A stretch of 64,000 bases of DNA from Paraphaeosphaeria minitans (GCA_015832175.1 WJXW01000014.1:248001-312000); one strand, 5' to 3'; shown: positions 43,704 through 55,806, numbered from the stretch's first letter. Notes: generated from the sequence alone by a model not told the origin. Program-made: numbers and translations.

Positions 43704-46700
43704 ATGAGCGCGGCAACAATGCGCACTCTAGAAAGTGCGCCGCGGTGTCTGAGCGGCATCGGGCCGCTGGATTTGATCGAACATGATCCCAGACCAACAT
43801 TTGTGATCGACAACCAGGAGATTGACGAAACAGGGAGATCTGTGCCTTGTTACTGGAACTCCGCTTTTTCGAAGTTCGACTCTGAACAGACCTTGGATGC
43901 TTTGCTGAAGCCCGCGCTTGCGCTGAATGACACTATCGCAGCGATGGCGCCTAATGGCTTCGCCGAGTTTAAAGACTGGATTGCCGGCAACGACGAAAGA
44001 TCGTACGTTTATGGCAACTACGCCTGGATCAAGATAACCGTCTCAAAGCAGTGGACCATTATCAGCCGACTGTTGACCACCAACGCTGCGACCATTGGCA
44101 AGCCCACGTACTGCAAACCAGAAGGTGCTATGTTGAAGCCGTCCCTTCCTTGCAAGACCGCAACTTTTGACTGGACCGACCCGTCGCCGCCAGAAAGAAT
44201 GACGAGTCATATCGCTTGGGCACGCAGCATTGACTGGGCTAGCACTTCCCTGGGTCCTGTGAATGAATGGTCACCGCAACTCAGGAGTATTGCCACTCTT
44301 GTGATGCAGGACGCTCGACCTGCCGTTGTTTTCTGCGGAGCCGATCTCATCATGATCTACAATGAGGTTTACATCGAAATGCTGGGAGGATTCCATCCCT
44401 GTATGGGGGTCAGTGCTCGAGTCGCACTTAAATCAGTTTGGGGTCATTACTTTGAACCTTTGATAATACGAAACCTCGTAGGCGAAACGGTCGAAGGAAC
44501 AAACAACCCTGTTCAGATGGAACGCAACGGATTCATGGAAGAAACATACTTTTCTTGGAGTTTCATACCCATCTTCAATTCCGAAGGCGCGACCATCGCT
44601 CACTACGAACCTCTGGTGGAAACAACCCGGGAAGTCGTTGCAGAGCGAAGAGCACATACAATCTTGCAGCTTAGCGAGGCGGTTCCGCGAGCACGCAACT
44701 TAGAAGCATACTGGCGCAGCGCGATTGATGTCTTGTCTCGCAATACCAAAGACATTCCTTTCGCAGTCTTATACTCGGCTGAAGCCCTGCTCGAATCCAG
44801 CTCCTGTTCTAGCACGGCAGAGAAATTCGATGAGAGTCAGGAACTTACGCTACGTGGATTTTTTGGCCTACCTAAAGATTCTCCTGCTGCCGTCGCTCAA
44901 CTTGATTTCCATCAAAATGACGGATTTGCGCCATATTTTCGGGAGGCATCGGCTGCGCGTGGCCCAGTTCGAGTCGACCTTGAGTCAGGCTCTCCGGCGC
45001 ACAAACTTGTGCTCGGGGTAGACTGGAAGGGCTATGGCGATTCCTGCCGAGGAGCTGTGGTTTGTCCAATAACACCTACATCCTCAAAAGATAATATCCT
45101 AGGCTACATGGTTCTTGGGCTCAACCCTCGCCGTCCCTACGACGAAGACTACCGCCACTTTATCATGGTCGCGAGCCGTCTCCTCTCTACGTCTCTAACA
45201 TCAATCCTGCTGCATGAAGATGATATACATCGCCGCGAACGCGCGATTGAGAACGCCGAAATGATGAAAGCAGAGCTTAGACAGCAACTGATCGCTACAC
45301 AAAAAGAAGTTGAGCGTAATGCCATGAAGTTTCAGCGGTTTGCTGAGCGCGCCGACGTTGGTATCTTTATCGTTGGTCTGGATGGCGTCTATTCTTACCG
45401 CAATGATACTTGGTGGAGAATGTTGGACCCTGAATATCAATATCGTGATATAGAGCTCAACGACGCATGGGGCGCACTTATAGACGAGGAATTCATTCAA
45501 CCTGGCAAGGAAAAGTTTCAAAAACTGATTGAAACGAAAGAGCACCAGTAACGCTACCCATAGCTTCCATTTATCGGCATACGGCTAATCTTGAAACAGA
45601 ACCTGGGAGCTCAAGATCAAGAAAACCTGGACTGTAAACGGCCAGACAATAGACGGTTCCGGATCAAATGAAGAGCCTCGATGGATTTTGATGTCCATCC
45701 AACCTGAGCTATCAGAAATGGGGGATATCGTGGAAGTCGTAGGCTGCTTTCAAGACATCAGCAGGCAAAAATTTGGGGAGAAGTTACAGGCGACTCAGGC
45801 CCTCGATGCGAAGGAATCGAAACGGAAGTTGGAGAATTTTATTGATACTACTTCGTAAGTTAAAATCTCGATAAACATTTCGATCCTCTGGAGGTCAGAC
45901 GTAGAGGTCATCCGAGTCTAACGTTTGTTTCACGGCTGATCCTAATCACAGGCACGAAATGCGGAATCCGCTATCTGCGATCGTCCAGTGCGCTGATGTA
46001 AGGGGATTTTGCGCGAAATTGAAATCCATACTTACTGCAGCCAGAGCATTATCTCTTCGCACAGAGCCTTCCAGGAGACTCCAGACTACCAAGCTACATA
46101 TAAAAGCATCCTTGATTGTACTGTCGAAGCGGCGGAAACCATCGTTCAATGCTCAAAGCACATGAAAACAATCGTGGATGGTGAGGGTTAGCCCAAGGTA
46201 TTGTTGAAGAAATCTAATACGTTTCAGATGTCCTCACAATGTCGAAGCTGGATTCTGGACTCTTTGTTATGACCCCAGTCGATGTACCGCTGCAGTCAAT
46301 CGCCCGTGATGCGGTTAAAATGTTCGAAGGTGAAGCCAAAGCTGCTGGCGTGGCACTTGAATATCACCCCGATCATTCCTACAATATCAAATACGTGTCT
46401 TTGGATCCTACGCGAGTCCTTCAAATTCTGATCGTAGGTGCAATCACAACACACCCTACAGGCACAACTGACGATTCAGAATCTTATCACCAACGCCATT
46501 AAATTCACACGGCTGGAGAAGACGCGTCATATTAGCGTGAAGCTAGGAGTTTCCACCGAACCACCCATTCAGGGAGTTGATGAGCGTGTCAAGTTTAATC
46601 GTACCCCCGGGGCAGAAGAGTCGCAAACATTGCAGATGGACTGGGAAAAGGGGGAAGTTGTATATATCATCTTCTCGGTACACGACACAGGCCGTGGACT

Positions 46701-47584
46701 AAGCGATGCCGAACACGAGCTGCTCTTTGCTCGCTTCTCACAAGCTTCTCCTCGCACGCATATCGATTATGGTACGTTGCTTTACTCCTATCTGTCTACT
46801 TTCAACTGACCGCGTCTCTCAGGTGGGTCCGGGCTCGGTCTCTTCATCTCACGCCGCCTTACCGAACTTCAGTAAGGTCTCCCGCTCACCGCTTCTGAGC
46901 CTCCTCCGCTAATATCATTGTAGTGGTGGCGCCATAAGTTTTGCATCAAAAGCCGATGTCGGCAGTACATTCTCCTTCTACGTGAAATGCCGCAAAACTT
47001 CCCCACCCTCGCCCAAGGACAAAACTGCAGCCAACCTCAGCGTGCACGCACAGTCCATTGTTCTAGCTAATCGCACTCGAGACGTTAGCCACAAATCTCC
47101 AGCGCTGGGTTGTAATCTAAGTGAAAACAAAGAAGACAATGCCTTCGTCAAAGTCTTGATAGTAGAGGACAACCTCGTGAACCAGCGTGTGCTGGCAAAA
47201 CAGCTGAAGAACATCGGAATGCACGTTGCGGTCGCCAATCATGGGGTAGAGGCTCTCGACTACCTCCGCAAAACCAAATACTGCATTCCTGATGAGGGAT
47301 TCGCTACACAAGAACTATCATTGATATTGATGGACTGGGAGATGCCTGTAATGGACGGTCTGACGTGCGTGCGCGAGATTCGTAAGCTACAGGCCAGAGG
47401 GATCATAAAGGGACACATTCCCGTCATCGCGGTGACAGCAAACGTAAGGAGCGAGCAGGTCGCGGAGGCGCTGGAGGCAGGCATGGACGACGTTATCAGT
47501 AAACCGTTTCGTATCCCTGAATTGTGCGCCTGTGTGCACAAGACTATGGCCGCCGTAAAAGGGAAATGGGGAGACGGGACATAG
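43704..47584 (+). CDS. Hybrid histidine kinase with PAS domains and receiver, 1162 aa
   Basis: Sensor kinase feeding a phosphorelay. Eight exons: 43704-45547, 45600-45854, 45952-45997, 46045-46180, 46228-46433, 46480-46771, 46823-46871 and 46924-47584 (3489 nt, in frame). A PAS-like domain lies at about residues 170-300 (SLGPVNEWSPQLRSI, then VVFCGADLIMIYNEVYIEML). A GAF-like stretch lies at about 320-510 and a second PAS at about 545-670 (ERADVGIFIVGLDGVYSYRN). The H box HEMRNPLSA has phospho-accepting H701. After the splice joins, the N box NLITNAIKFT and the G boxes HDTGRGLS and GSGLGLFISRRL are intact. The receiver has VLIVEDN, the acceptor Asp near residue 1080 (LMDWEMPVMDG) and KPF. There are no membrane helices, so it is cytosolic. 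The signal it senses is unknown. ATG 43719 is an alternative start. Confidence 0.92.
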
Positions 47585-49203
47585 ATCCAATTATCATCGA
47601 CTACATGAATCCCCCCAGGGAGCGTGGATGCTCGACAAATATGTCTTGGCGATCCATCTTATTACCTTACCCAAGGAGCGGCGACAGTGTTGGCCCAAGG
47701 ATCTAGAAACATAGTATCACGAGATCACTGTGTGACCAGGAGAATACTGGTCTCATAGAGACAACCACGTATAGATCCACCTTGCTGAGCCACAGGCGTC
47801 GTGTGCAGAGCAACGTGCTCGCCGCCCACCTAACCAACGATGTTCGGAACATGCATCGTTCTATGCGCACTAGTCGTCAAGAGCTTTAGCTGAGGTGCGG
47901 GTCATGGTAATGAGGGTTGACATGTACCTACGAGAATCTGCTCGGACAAGGCCAGCAATGTAGTCCCCTCATGCTTAATTACCGCTTTCTACATACTATG
48001 CTCTATTGTCATCGTTGGAACTATACAAGCACTCGAATACAAATCAATTGCGTGATAATTAAGCGCACCGGCAGGTCCGCTGACCGAGTCATATTGCGGG
48101 TTGTTGTGATGGCCGCAGAAGAAGTGCAGAGACCATGCTCGGAACACGGAATACAGAAAGCGGTGATGTTCTTCCCTGGTCATCCCTGCAATGTATTTCT
48201 ACAGGCAGAACATTTGGCAGTAGAAGACTCATACAACTGGGAGACTGCTCGGTTTAGATGAGACTGCGCAATTTCTCGAGTCCTTCTGATTGCACTGCGT
48301 GCGTGAGGCGTAGCATGCTCTGTGTTTCGGCGAGTATCGGTGTTAGATCGACTTTAAAGTGTGTATGAGCTGTTCAAAGGGAACTTCTATCGGTTGGTAC
48401 GCCAGAGTTTGAGGCTGGAGACTAGGGCGTGGAAGCCATCCCAGTTCTGTGCGGTGTTTTAGTATAGACGTGGCCATGACTTTACAAATGCAAACTCACC
48501 TGGAAATGATAGAAAATCACCCACGGAGCAAGCTCAAACCCTTCTCATCCGGCATAATTGATACAAAAGGGTCCAGTATGGGCACATCCGCATTTGCGTC
48601 TCTAAAGTATGCGTTCTTGATAAGCTTAACGACTCCGGTCGTGCTGATGCATGCAACCGTGGAAGCTCTCCGCTCCGCATCTCTAAAAGTGAGGAAGCTT
48701 CTAAGCTTAATCGGAACAGGCAGTACTGGATGATGTATTTGTCGATGTCACCCCCGGTCCCATTACCTCTTGTGCACAGCGGCGTTTGCACGCTTTCAAC
48801 TGCCCTAGTATTATGGCTCCGTTAGTCTTTCTGTGCGCCTGGGACTCGAGAACCGCTCTGACCTCCCCTATAGCAAACGGGGGATCAAGTGAATGGGGTT
48901 TGTGCTTTCCTTAGCGCGTTCGGATTCTCCTTCCGCATAGAGATAAATTCCGCCTAGCCAACGCTTCCCGTTAACACCTTCACTTCCGAAACACCACTTG
49001 CTCCCTCAACCTGTCCGTCGCTCTAAACCACACTACAGTCTAGCATTAGCTCGGTACGTGATCGGTACCCTTAGGCACACTTCCTTCTTCAAAGTCCTAA
49101 TTCGGGCATTATCAAGTATAGAACCTGGAGCGACGCTCACTTCGATTCCAGCACCACTTTCGCCTTCGAGTCCTCGAATATCAATTCGCCTCCTTTGACC
49201 GCC
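47585..49203. other. Intergenic, about 1.6 kb
   Basis: 3' flank of the kinase and promoter of the secreted protein. Frames at 47917-48261 and 48449-48733 have no domains or splice support. Nothing is called. Confidence 0.5.
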
Positions 49204-49935
49204 ATGGCTTCTTTCGCTTTCTCTCGCATCCTCTTGAACCTCGTGGCCTTTCTAGGTCTCTTCCAATGCGCGTTCGGCCACTTTGACGTCTTTCGGATCG
49301 ATCTATCGACGTATGACCCGCAGTGGGCTCGCCATCACGAATGGGACATACCTAGCAACACGACAGTGACCGGCGAATCTCGCAATGGGACTTTCGCCGA
49401 CGTCTACTCGGCCGCTGGGACTATGAAGGACACGTACTGGATCGTGCTGCCCCACACCTGGGTCTGCTCCCAAGTCTTGGACGCGCGCCACGTGGGGGAC
49501 CGAAACGATGTGAGTGCCACCCTATCATCATGCTATCCAGTCATTCCCAAAATGAGCACCTCCTCCTTCCTCTCCCCACACCACTTGACTTGAACATAGG
49601 TGAGCGGCAACAAGATCGGCGTGCGTTGCCGCGGCGACGGCTGTGAGAGCGACCACAGCACGGACAAAATTGACCTCATTGAGATGCACTGGAGCAACAA
49701 ACCACTGTACCACTGGACGCTTTACAAGGACAAACTCGACCAGAACCAGCACCAGATCCTGTGGGGCATCAACGGCAAAACATATGGCGCCTGCGAGAAG
49801 ATTGGCACGCCCACGCATTGGACCCAGTGCTACGACCACCCCCCGAACATGGGCAACACGAAGACTTTCTTCGTACACCCCAAGTTCAAGTGCTGGGATG
49901 CGTATGACTGGACGCAGATCAACGGGGCTTCCTGA
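49204..49935 (+). CDS. Small secreted protein, 213 aa, six cysteines in the mature part
   Basis: Two exons, 49204-49509 and 49600-49935, with a 90-nt intron (GTGAGT..ACATAG). The start MASFAFSRILLNLVAFLGLF with QCAFG after it is a clear signal peptide. The mature chain begins HFDVFRIDLSTYDPQW, is rich in Trp, His and Tyr, has N-glycosylation sites (NTT, NGT) and six cysteines spaced through the second half (including VRCRGDGC). It has no membrane helix or GPI tail. I recognise no family. Size, secretion and paired cysteines fit a candidate effector or a wall-associated protein. The intron is 3n long and interrupted by a stop, so a plain ORF reader truncates the gene at 49593. Confidence 0.8.
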
Positions 49936-50461
49936 GCCTGAGATCTGTCTGGGATGAGGAAACCGTTCGGACCGTGGTTAGCGGACTGGGGACTTGCGTC
50001 TTTGACGTAGGCTCCGGGTCGTGGGGTTGATTGACGGCGTTCGCGCACAACTCTTGGTTCCTGCCACGATGCCATAGCGATCGTTTGCGTAGGGTTTTCT
50101 CTTAAGAGACCAGGAGTAAAGGTTTTTCTCTTGCGAGACAAGGAGTACAATGATACCATGATTAAACCGCTTTGTTATCCAATGCCGTGACATAACCCAT
50201 GTACCGCGTGACCTTTGCACATACACCAATCGTACGATGATACCCGCACCTCAAACACCGTTGCAAACCCGGATACTAAGCCAGTGTAGATTGAGATAGG
50301 ATATTACATGTTTCAGTGAGGTCTCCCCCGCTGTAAGAAAAACACATTCAATTTTGCACTTGGTGACTTACTCAACACGAGGAAATTAGAGATACTTTAC
50401 TTCATTAGAGACTACATATATACAGATATCCTTCCTTCCACAAGACCGGACAATGCGTCCT
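49936..50461. other. Intergenic, about 525 bp, between convergent genes
   Basis: 3' ends of the secreted protein and the GMC oxidoreductase. It contains a near repeat of an AAGAGACCAGGAGTA-like 15-mer (about 50103 and 50134, the second reading GCGAGACAAGGAGTA). No gene. Confidence 0.5.
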
Positions 50462-52415
50462 CTACGCCCTAGCCTTGATCAAGTCGGCCGCCTTCTCACC
50501 AACAGCATACATAGTAGACTGGATGTGCTGGGTAGGCACAAGCGGCAAGATACTAGCATCGACGATGGACAGCTTCTCAACGCCGTAGAACAGCAGCTTG
50601 TCCGACACGCATCCGCCATACTTCTCAGGCATCATGGCGCACGAGCCGCTGGGATGCGCAAGCGTGGGCCAGATGGAGCCAGCGGCGTTCATCTGGTCGA
50701 TGATGTCCGCATCGCTGGTGTACTGGGCGCCGGGCGAGGTCTCGACGAGCCCGTACTTTGCGATCTCGGGGCGCTTCCAGACGGTGCGGAGGAAGCGCAC
50801 GCACGAGGCCATGACGGCCCTGTCGACGGGGTTGCTGAGGGCGTTGTATCGCACGGTCGGGGGACCCTGGGGGTCGGTGGGGTTGAGGGTGATGGAGCCG
50901 CGGGCGAGGGGCTTCTCGAGGCCGACGAGGACGGCGGAACCGCCTGCGCCGACGGGGAGCTCGACGATGGCGGCGTCCTTGCTGGAGAGGAGGTCGGAGA
51001 GGACCTTGCGTTGGGCTTTGACACCGGCAATGAGCTTCTTGCTGCCGGTGTAGATGGCGGGCAGGTAGGACTCGTCCTTCTGGGCCTTGATCTGCTTGAC
51101 GAGATTCTTGTAGTCGTTGGGTGCGACCTCGGGAAGGGAAACCATAGACAGGGTGTTTCCGCGGGCCTGGGTGAGAGGACCGGTCTTGTTGGCTTCGTAC
51201 TGCGCCCATGCGGATGCGTTGAAGGCGGGGTCAGTGGCCAGAGAGCTGGGGTTGGGGATGCTGGAGAAGGACTGGTTGAATATGACCATCGTGTAGGGGT
51301 GGTCTTGGAAGTTGGCGCCCACACCGTCGTGTGCGAGCTTGACGGGGATGCCGGCGGCCTGGAGCACAGACTTAGGTCCGATGCCACTGAGCTGGAGCAG
51401 CTTGGGAGTGTTGACGGAGCCTGAGGCAAGCACGACTTCCTTGTTGGCGTAGACGGTGGTGGTCTTGCCGGTGGTCTTGTCGAGGATCTTCACACCCGAG
51501 GCAACGAGCTTCTTGCCGCTGGCGAACACAAGCTCCTTTGCTTCGGTGCGGAGCAGCAGCTTGAGGTTTGACCGCGAAGCCTTGACCGGATCGTAGTACG
51601 AGTTACGAGCCTGAGTCCTCTCTCCGGTCATGGGGTTCATGGTGTTAGGGTACCACGAGAAGCCAGCCTGCTCACCATTGTTGCCATCGAGGAGCTTCTT
51701 GACGCCCGCACCTTCGTAGGCGGCGATGAACGGAATGATGTCAGGGTACTGGAAGTCGGCAATACCAAGGTGAAGAGGGCCGCTACCGTACCTGCATGAC
51801 ATTAGCTGCGGTTCGGTCATGCATGGTGGTGTACGTACGCTGAAGTGTCCCATGTGATGTTGAATGCATCCGCGGTGGCCTTCGGCGGGGGAATGAAAGT
51901 GGTACCCTTCTTGAAGTAAGGGTACATACCCTTCCATCCCCAACCGGAGTTACCCAAAGCCTCCCACGCATTGTAATCGGCTGCAGAGCCGCGGTCATAG
52001 AACATGCCGTTGACAATTGACCCTCCACCCAGAACCTCGGCGACACGGACGTTCCATGTCTTGTTGTTGAGGAATGGCTCTGGCTCAGAGACATAGTTGG
52101 GCCACAGCAAGGACTCGTTCAAAGTGCTCAATGCCCCATTCGGCAGACGTTGCTGGAAGGGCAAGTCATCTGTACCGGCTTCAATGACGAGAACAGTCGC
52201 TGCAGTGAATGGTTAGCATGGTGTCGGAAGGTTGGATTCAACATGGACTTACTGTTCTTGTTCTCGGTCAATCGGTTGGCAACAATGAGACCGGTAACAC
52301 CACCACCAACAATTACATAATCGTAGGTGTCTGATGCCCTCTTCTCAATCAGCTCTCCGCTTGGAAGCGCGGCAGCCAACCCCAGCAACTGGGTGGCAGC
52401 AACGAAGGAACGCAT
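50462..52415 (-). CDS. Secreted GMC (glucose-methanol-choline) oxidoreductase, 617 aa
   Basis: FAD-dependent oxidase or dehydrogenase of the GMC family, acting outside the cell on alcohols, sugars or aromatic alcohols. Exons are 52415-52253, 52199-51839 and 51791-50462 (1854 nt, in frame); introns are 53 and 47 nt. A signal peptide (MRSFVAATQLLGLAAALPSG) is followed by a possible Kex2-like KR at residues 25-26. The dinucleotide-binding motif YVIVGGGVTGLIVANRL comes next. The family's VLGGGSIVNGMFYDRG signature and the second signature VVLASGSVNTPKLLQLSGIG are present. The C-terminal active site has His in HPSGSCAM and a second His in PTQHIQSTMY. It is closest in style to aryl-alcohol or glucose oxidase-like fungal enzymes; the substrate cannot be read from sequence. 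I chose the ATG at 52415 because it starts the signal peptide. Confidence 0.93.
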
Positions 52416-52702
52416 GTTGATAGCGCCTTGATGGACGGATTGAGTCACTGAAAAGCAAAGGCGAAACAAGCGAGTGACAGCTTAGGCAGGTCTTGGGAAT
52501 GCAGCTCACAGTTGGTGGCAACAGGCGCGCTGCGAACTTTAAGCTTTCCTTTGACCCCCTGTGCAGCAACGCCTTCGTCCTGCTCAGGCGACCTCTGCCG
52601 TTCACTGGATTGCACCCCCACCGAACCCGTGGTCCTCCACCGAAGCGATATGTGCTGCGAGTCAATTGGGGTGTAGCAAGACGCACTCGATTGGGGACGA
52701 TA

Positions 52703-52775
52703 TGACTCGAGGTTAAGCGTCTGGCCCCGGGACCCGGATTGACTCGAGGGTGAGCGTCTGGCCCCGGGACCTGGG
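52703..52775. repeat. Tandem duplication of about 37 bp
   Basis: Two adjacent copies, each with TGACTCGAGG, then AGCGTCTGGCCCCGGGAC. They differ at a few positions (GGTTAAG against GGGTGAG, ACCCGGA against ACCTGGG), the first two being transitions or near-transitions. It lies about 290-360 bp upstream of the GMC start. Confidence 0.8.
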
Positions 52776-52925
52776 TTTTCGGGCGTAAGTCAATATCTGT
52801 GCTCGAACCAGGTACCAGGGGCAACATAGCTGCCACGTAAGAATATGAAAAGCACCTCAGCAACTTCGACGTGAAGAGTGTACTTGGCCATATTCCGCGC
52901 TAGATTTTCCAGGGCGATCGCTAGG

Positions 52926-52935
52926 TACCTAGGTA
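52926..52935. promoter_or_regulatory. TACCTAGGTA palindrome, copy 4
   Basis: Exact copy inside a longer run of GGTAC/CTAGG elements, about 510 bp upstream of the GMC oxidoreductase start. Confidence 0.4.
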
Positions 52936-53410
52936 GGTACGATAGTACCCGGTAGTGTCTTGTTGCTAGGCAGAGGCGGACCAAGAGGCTCGGGCCGCTG
53001 ATGAGCGACGCAGACATGAGAGAAGCCGTAGTTAGCGACGCATTCTTGTACGACTGGGTACCTACAGTACGCCGCACATTTCCAATTTCTAATTTCCAAC
53101 GGGGTTTTCGACAGTCGATGCGGCCAACCTTGGCGACCACGTTGTAGGATTTTGGCGGGTGCAAATGCCGGGAATGCGAGGCTCTCGCTCGCTAACGCAA
53201 CCGGCAAGGTCGTCTCCGGCTTACGGCGAGCCGTGGCATCCATCCCATGCATGCAATGAATGCAGGCCGCCACCGGCACCTGAGCCGGAACGAGATCCGT
53301 CCCGTACCTAGTCTACCGTGCCGCTGCTGATGATGATTGGAGCAACGTACGATGTCATCTTAAGAAACTTCGCGGACGAACGAAATGCTGGCACACATTG
53401 TGGGCCTGTC

Positions 53411-53695
53411 ACTGCACGCATTCTAGACTTTACCCATCGCGTCGACACTGGATAGCACGCAAAGTGCAAAAGGATTCGCTTGGAGCGTGCATCAGTACCT
53501 AGGTACCTAGCGGGTGCCATCTAGGACGAACTAAATGGGGACGGGGGAAGGATTCCACAGCACCACTGCACGCTTTCTAGACATTGCTCATCTTGTGGAC
53601 AGCACGCAAAGTGCTAAAGGATTCACTTGAACTGTGCATGAGTAGCAGATACGATCTGGGATGGACTAGATGGGGAAGAGGGAAGGATTCCACAG
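53411..53695. repeat. Degenerate tandem duplication, copies of about 150 and 131 bp
   Basis: Copy A (53411-53560) and copy B (53565-53695) both start ACTGCACGC and share TTCTAGAC, AGCACGCAAAGTGC, AAAGGATTC and GTGCAT. Both end GGAAGGATTCCACAG. Several differences are C/T or G/A transitions. Copy A contains an extra segment holding a TACCTAGGTA palindrome. No frame crosses the two copies. Confidence 0.8.
53496..53505. promoter_or_regulatory. TACCTAGGTA palindrome, copy 5
   Basis: Exact copy inside copy A of the local duplication. It is immediately followed by a second, overlapping TACCTAG, and is missing from copy B. Confidence 0.4.
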
Positions 53696-54446
53696 AGTTG
53701 GACCTAGGTGCGGCGAGTCTACCCGTGTGGTCATCCACATTCTTTTGCAGTGGATGCCAGGTACCAGTCACTTCATCACTCCATCACTCTATGCGTGGGA
53801 TGGCATGCGGACAAGATAAGTTTGGAAAGGATCAATGGTCTACGGTGAACGGTCAAGCCGACAAGAATATGACAGACAGAATAGAGTAGACAATGCAATA
53901 GGGTCAAAGCGACACATCGGAGCTTTTACCCCAAATCAGACAATGTGCAATGAGAAAAGAGCCGGCGCGCGTGCGAAGGAGAAATAATGTGGGGGGACGG
54001 ACACGGCTCGGAGGACCTACCTAGCAGATCCATGTTACACCACGAAAACCTGGCTAATGGAGCCGCTAGTCGTCTAAAGCTTGGTCACAATGTATGCAAC
54101 GTCCGATCATAGTTAGCACTACGATCATTAGGCGGTCGGTCTATCTGGTTCATCAAACATCAGGGTCGAGGGCATGTCTCTGGCAGCAGACGGGGGACTT
54201 CGTTGCAAGCAGCCCCTGAGAATCCTACAGACGACCCCAGTGGCCAGAAGGTTTTGTCGAACTTTCCTCGCGGCGTCGGTACCATCGCCACCAAGCGCAC
54301 AGGCATGTCCAAGTGAACCTGCTCCTGGGCCGTCTGTCACATCACACCACATCCAATGGACACATAAGCCCCGTACCACCGGAGGATTGACACCGACACC
54401 GTCGCTACGTTCTTACCAGTATTGCTTTTGGAATTTGCTACTTACA

Positions 54447-55806
54447 ATGAACGATGATGGCACTTGGCCTAATCGCGGCGGCCAAATCTTGGGCTCAACA
54501 CTGAGCATCTGCGCCCTCAGCACAAGTATCCTGATATGGAGAATTGTCTATGGAGTCCAAAGCAAGCGCAAGATCATGATCTGTGATTATTTGTTGATCG
54601 TCGCTGCGGTATGTGCAACCCGATCTCATCACGATGTGCTGTGGAGCTTCACATTTGCCGATCGCTACTTGAAGAGCACAAAGTCTGCGCTTCAACCACA
54701 ACATGGTACAAGACGCTGAGATCCTCCCGCTGATATGACTTGCAGTGTCTCGATGTCGCGTCATCTGGTCTACGCGTCAAATACACGATCCACGGCCAGG
54801 GCCGGCACATCAATGATCCCAGCATCAGCAAACCTCACGACATCTTGGAGTACTCATACTACCTGTTCGTTAGTCAGATCGTCAACTTGATCGCCGTGGC
54901 CATTTTGAAGTTGTCAATTTGCACCTACCTTTTGGCTCTACCGTTTGGACTCGCCTACAAGATCGTCATCTACTTATCCATCACTATGGTCGCCGTCTTC
55001 AATTGCACATTGCCCATGATGGCGTTACTTTGCGCGAAACCTTTCGAGGCGAACTGGAACAAAGACGTCAAAGGCACCTGCTTTTTTAAAAACTCTACCG
55101 CACTCACGTACGTATCACCACTGCCTATAAAGCTGTGCCTTGGCTAAGGACGAATAGATACATGCAGGGCGTGTCAAACATCATCACAGACGTGGTCTAC
55201 ATCGTAGCCCCGATACTCTACCTATCATCCGTACAGTTATCATCAAAAACGCAGTGGGGACTGAGACTGGTCTTTTGTCTCGGCCTGATGTAAGTGTGCT
55301 TCGTCGTATGGCTACCTGCGCGCCCGAACTAACATGATGCCAGCGCGACTGTGTGCTCCATCTTCAAGACGGTCGAACTGAAAACCCTCGCCGAGACCAA
55401 AGATCCGACCTGGGACGGCGTGAACCTAACAATTTGGTCCGCGACCGAGCTCTCCGTCGGCATCCTCGTCGCCTCCCTCCCACCGCTGCGCAAGCAATTC
55501 GAGATGATCCTGCGCAAAGTGCTACCCAGTACCCTCCAAACCAGCGACAAGCGCACGCCGGGCAGCCACAGCGGTATTCCCATGTACAATATATCCAAGC
55601 TTACCACCAAGCGCAATACGAAGATTATGGGGCGTTCAGATGTTGGGATCGATGATGGTGACAGCGAACGGAGTATCTTGCCGGACGATGGGAGCGATAC
55701 GAGGGTCGATCGCGGGATCATGAAGACGGTCGTGCATGAGGTTACGAGCGAGTCGCGGAGCGAGACGGGCAAGGAAGTGCTGCAGAGCTTTGAGCAGGGA
55801 AGATAA
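54447..55806 (+). CDS. Fungal rhodopsin-domain integral membrane protein, 372 aa
   Basis: Multi-spanning plasma-membrane protein of the large fungal family related to Pth11-like receptors but without a CFEM domain. Exons are 54447-54608, 54746-55107, 55158-55289 and 55344-55806 (1119 nt, in frame); introns are 137, 50 and 54 nt. After splicing there are about seven hydrophobic helices: ILGSTLSICALSTSILIW, CDYLLIVAA, SQIVNLIAVAILKLSICTYL, IVIYLSITMVAVFNCTLPMM, DVVYIVAPILYLSSV, GLRLVFCLGLIATVCS and a last one near ATELSVGILVASLPPL. Family landmarks KLSICTYLL, ALLCAKPFEANWN and the VSNIITDVVYIVAP helix are present. The cytoplasmic tail is Ser/Asp-rich. Members are candidate G-protein-coupled receptors; the ligand is unknown. 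Confidence 0.88.

Larger units (their letters stand above)
52416..54446. other. Long intergenic region, about 2.0 kb, with degenerate duplications
   Basis: Divergent spacer between the GMC gene and the rhodopsin-domain gene. It carries two local tandem duplications (52703-52775 and 53411-53695) and two TACCTAGGTA palindromes. No frame is supported as a gene. Confidence 0.55.
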
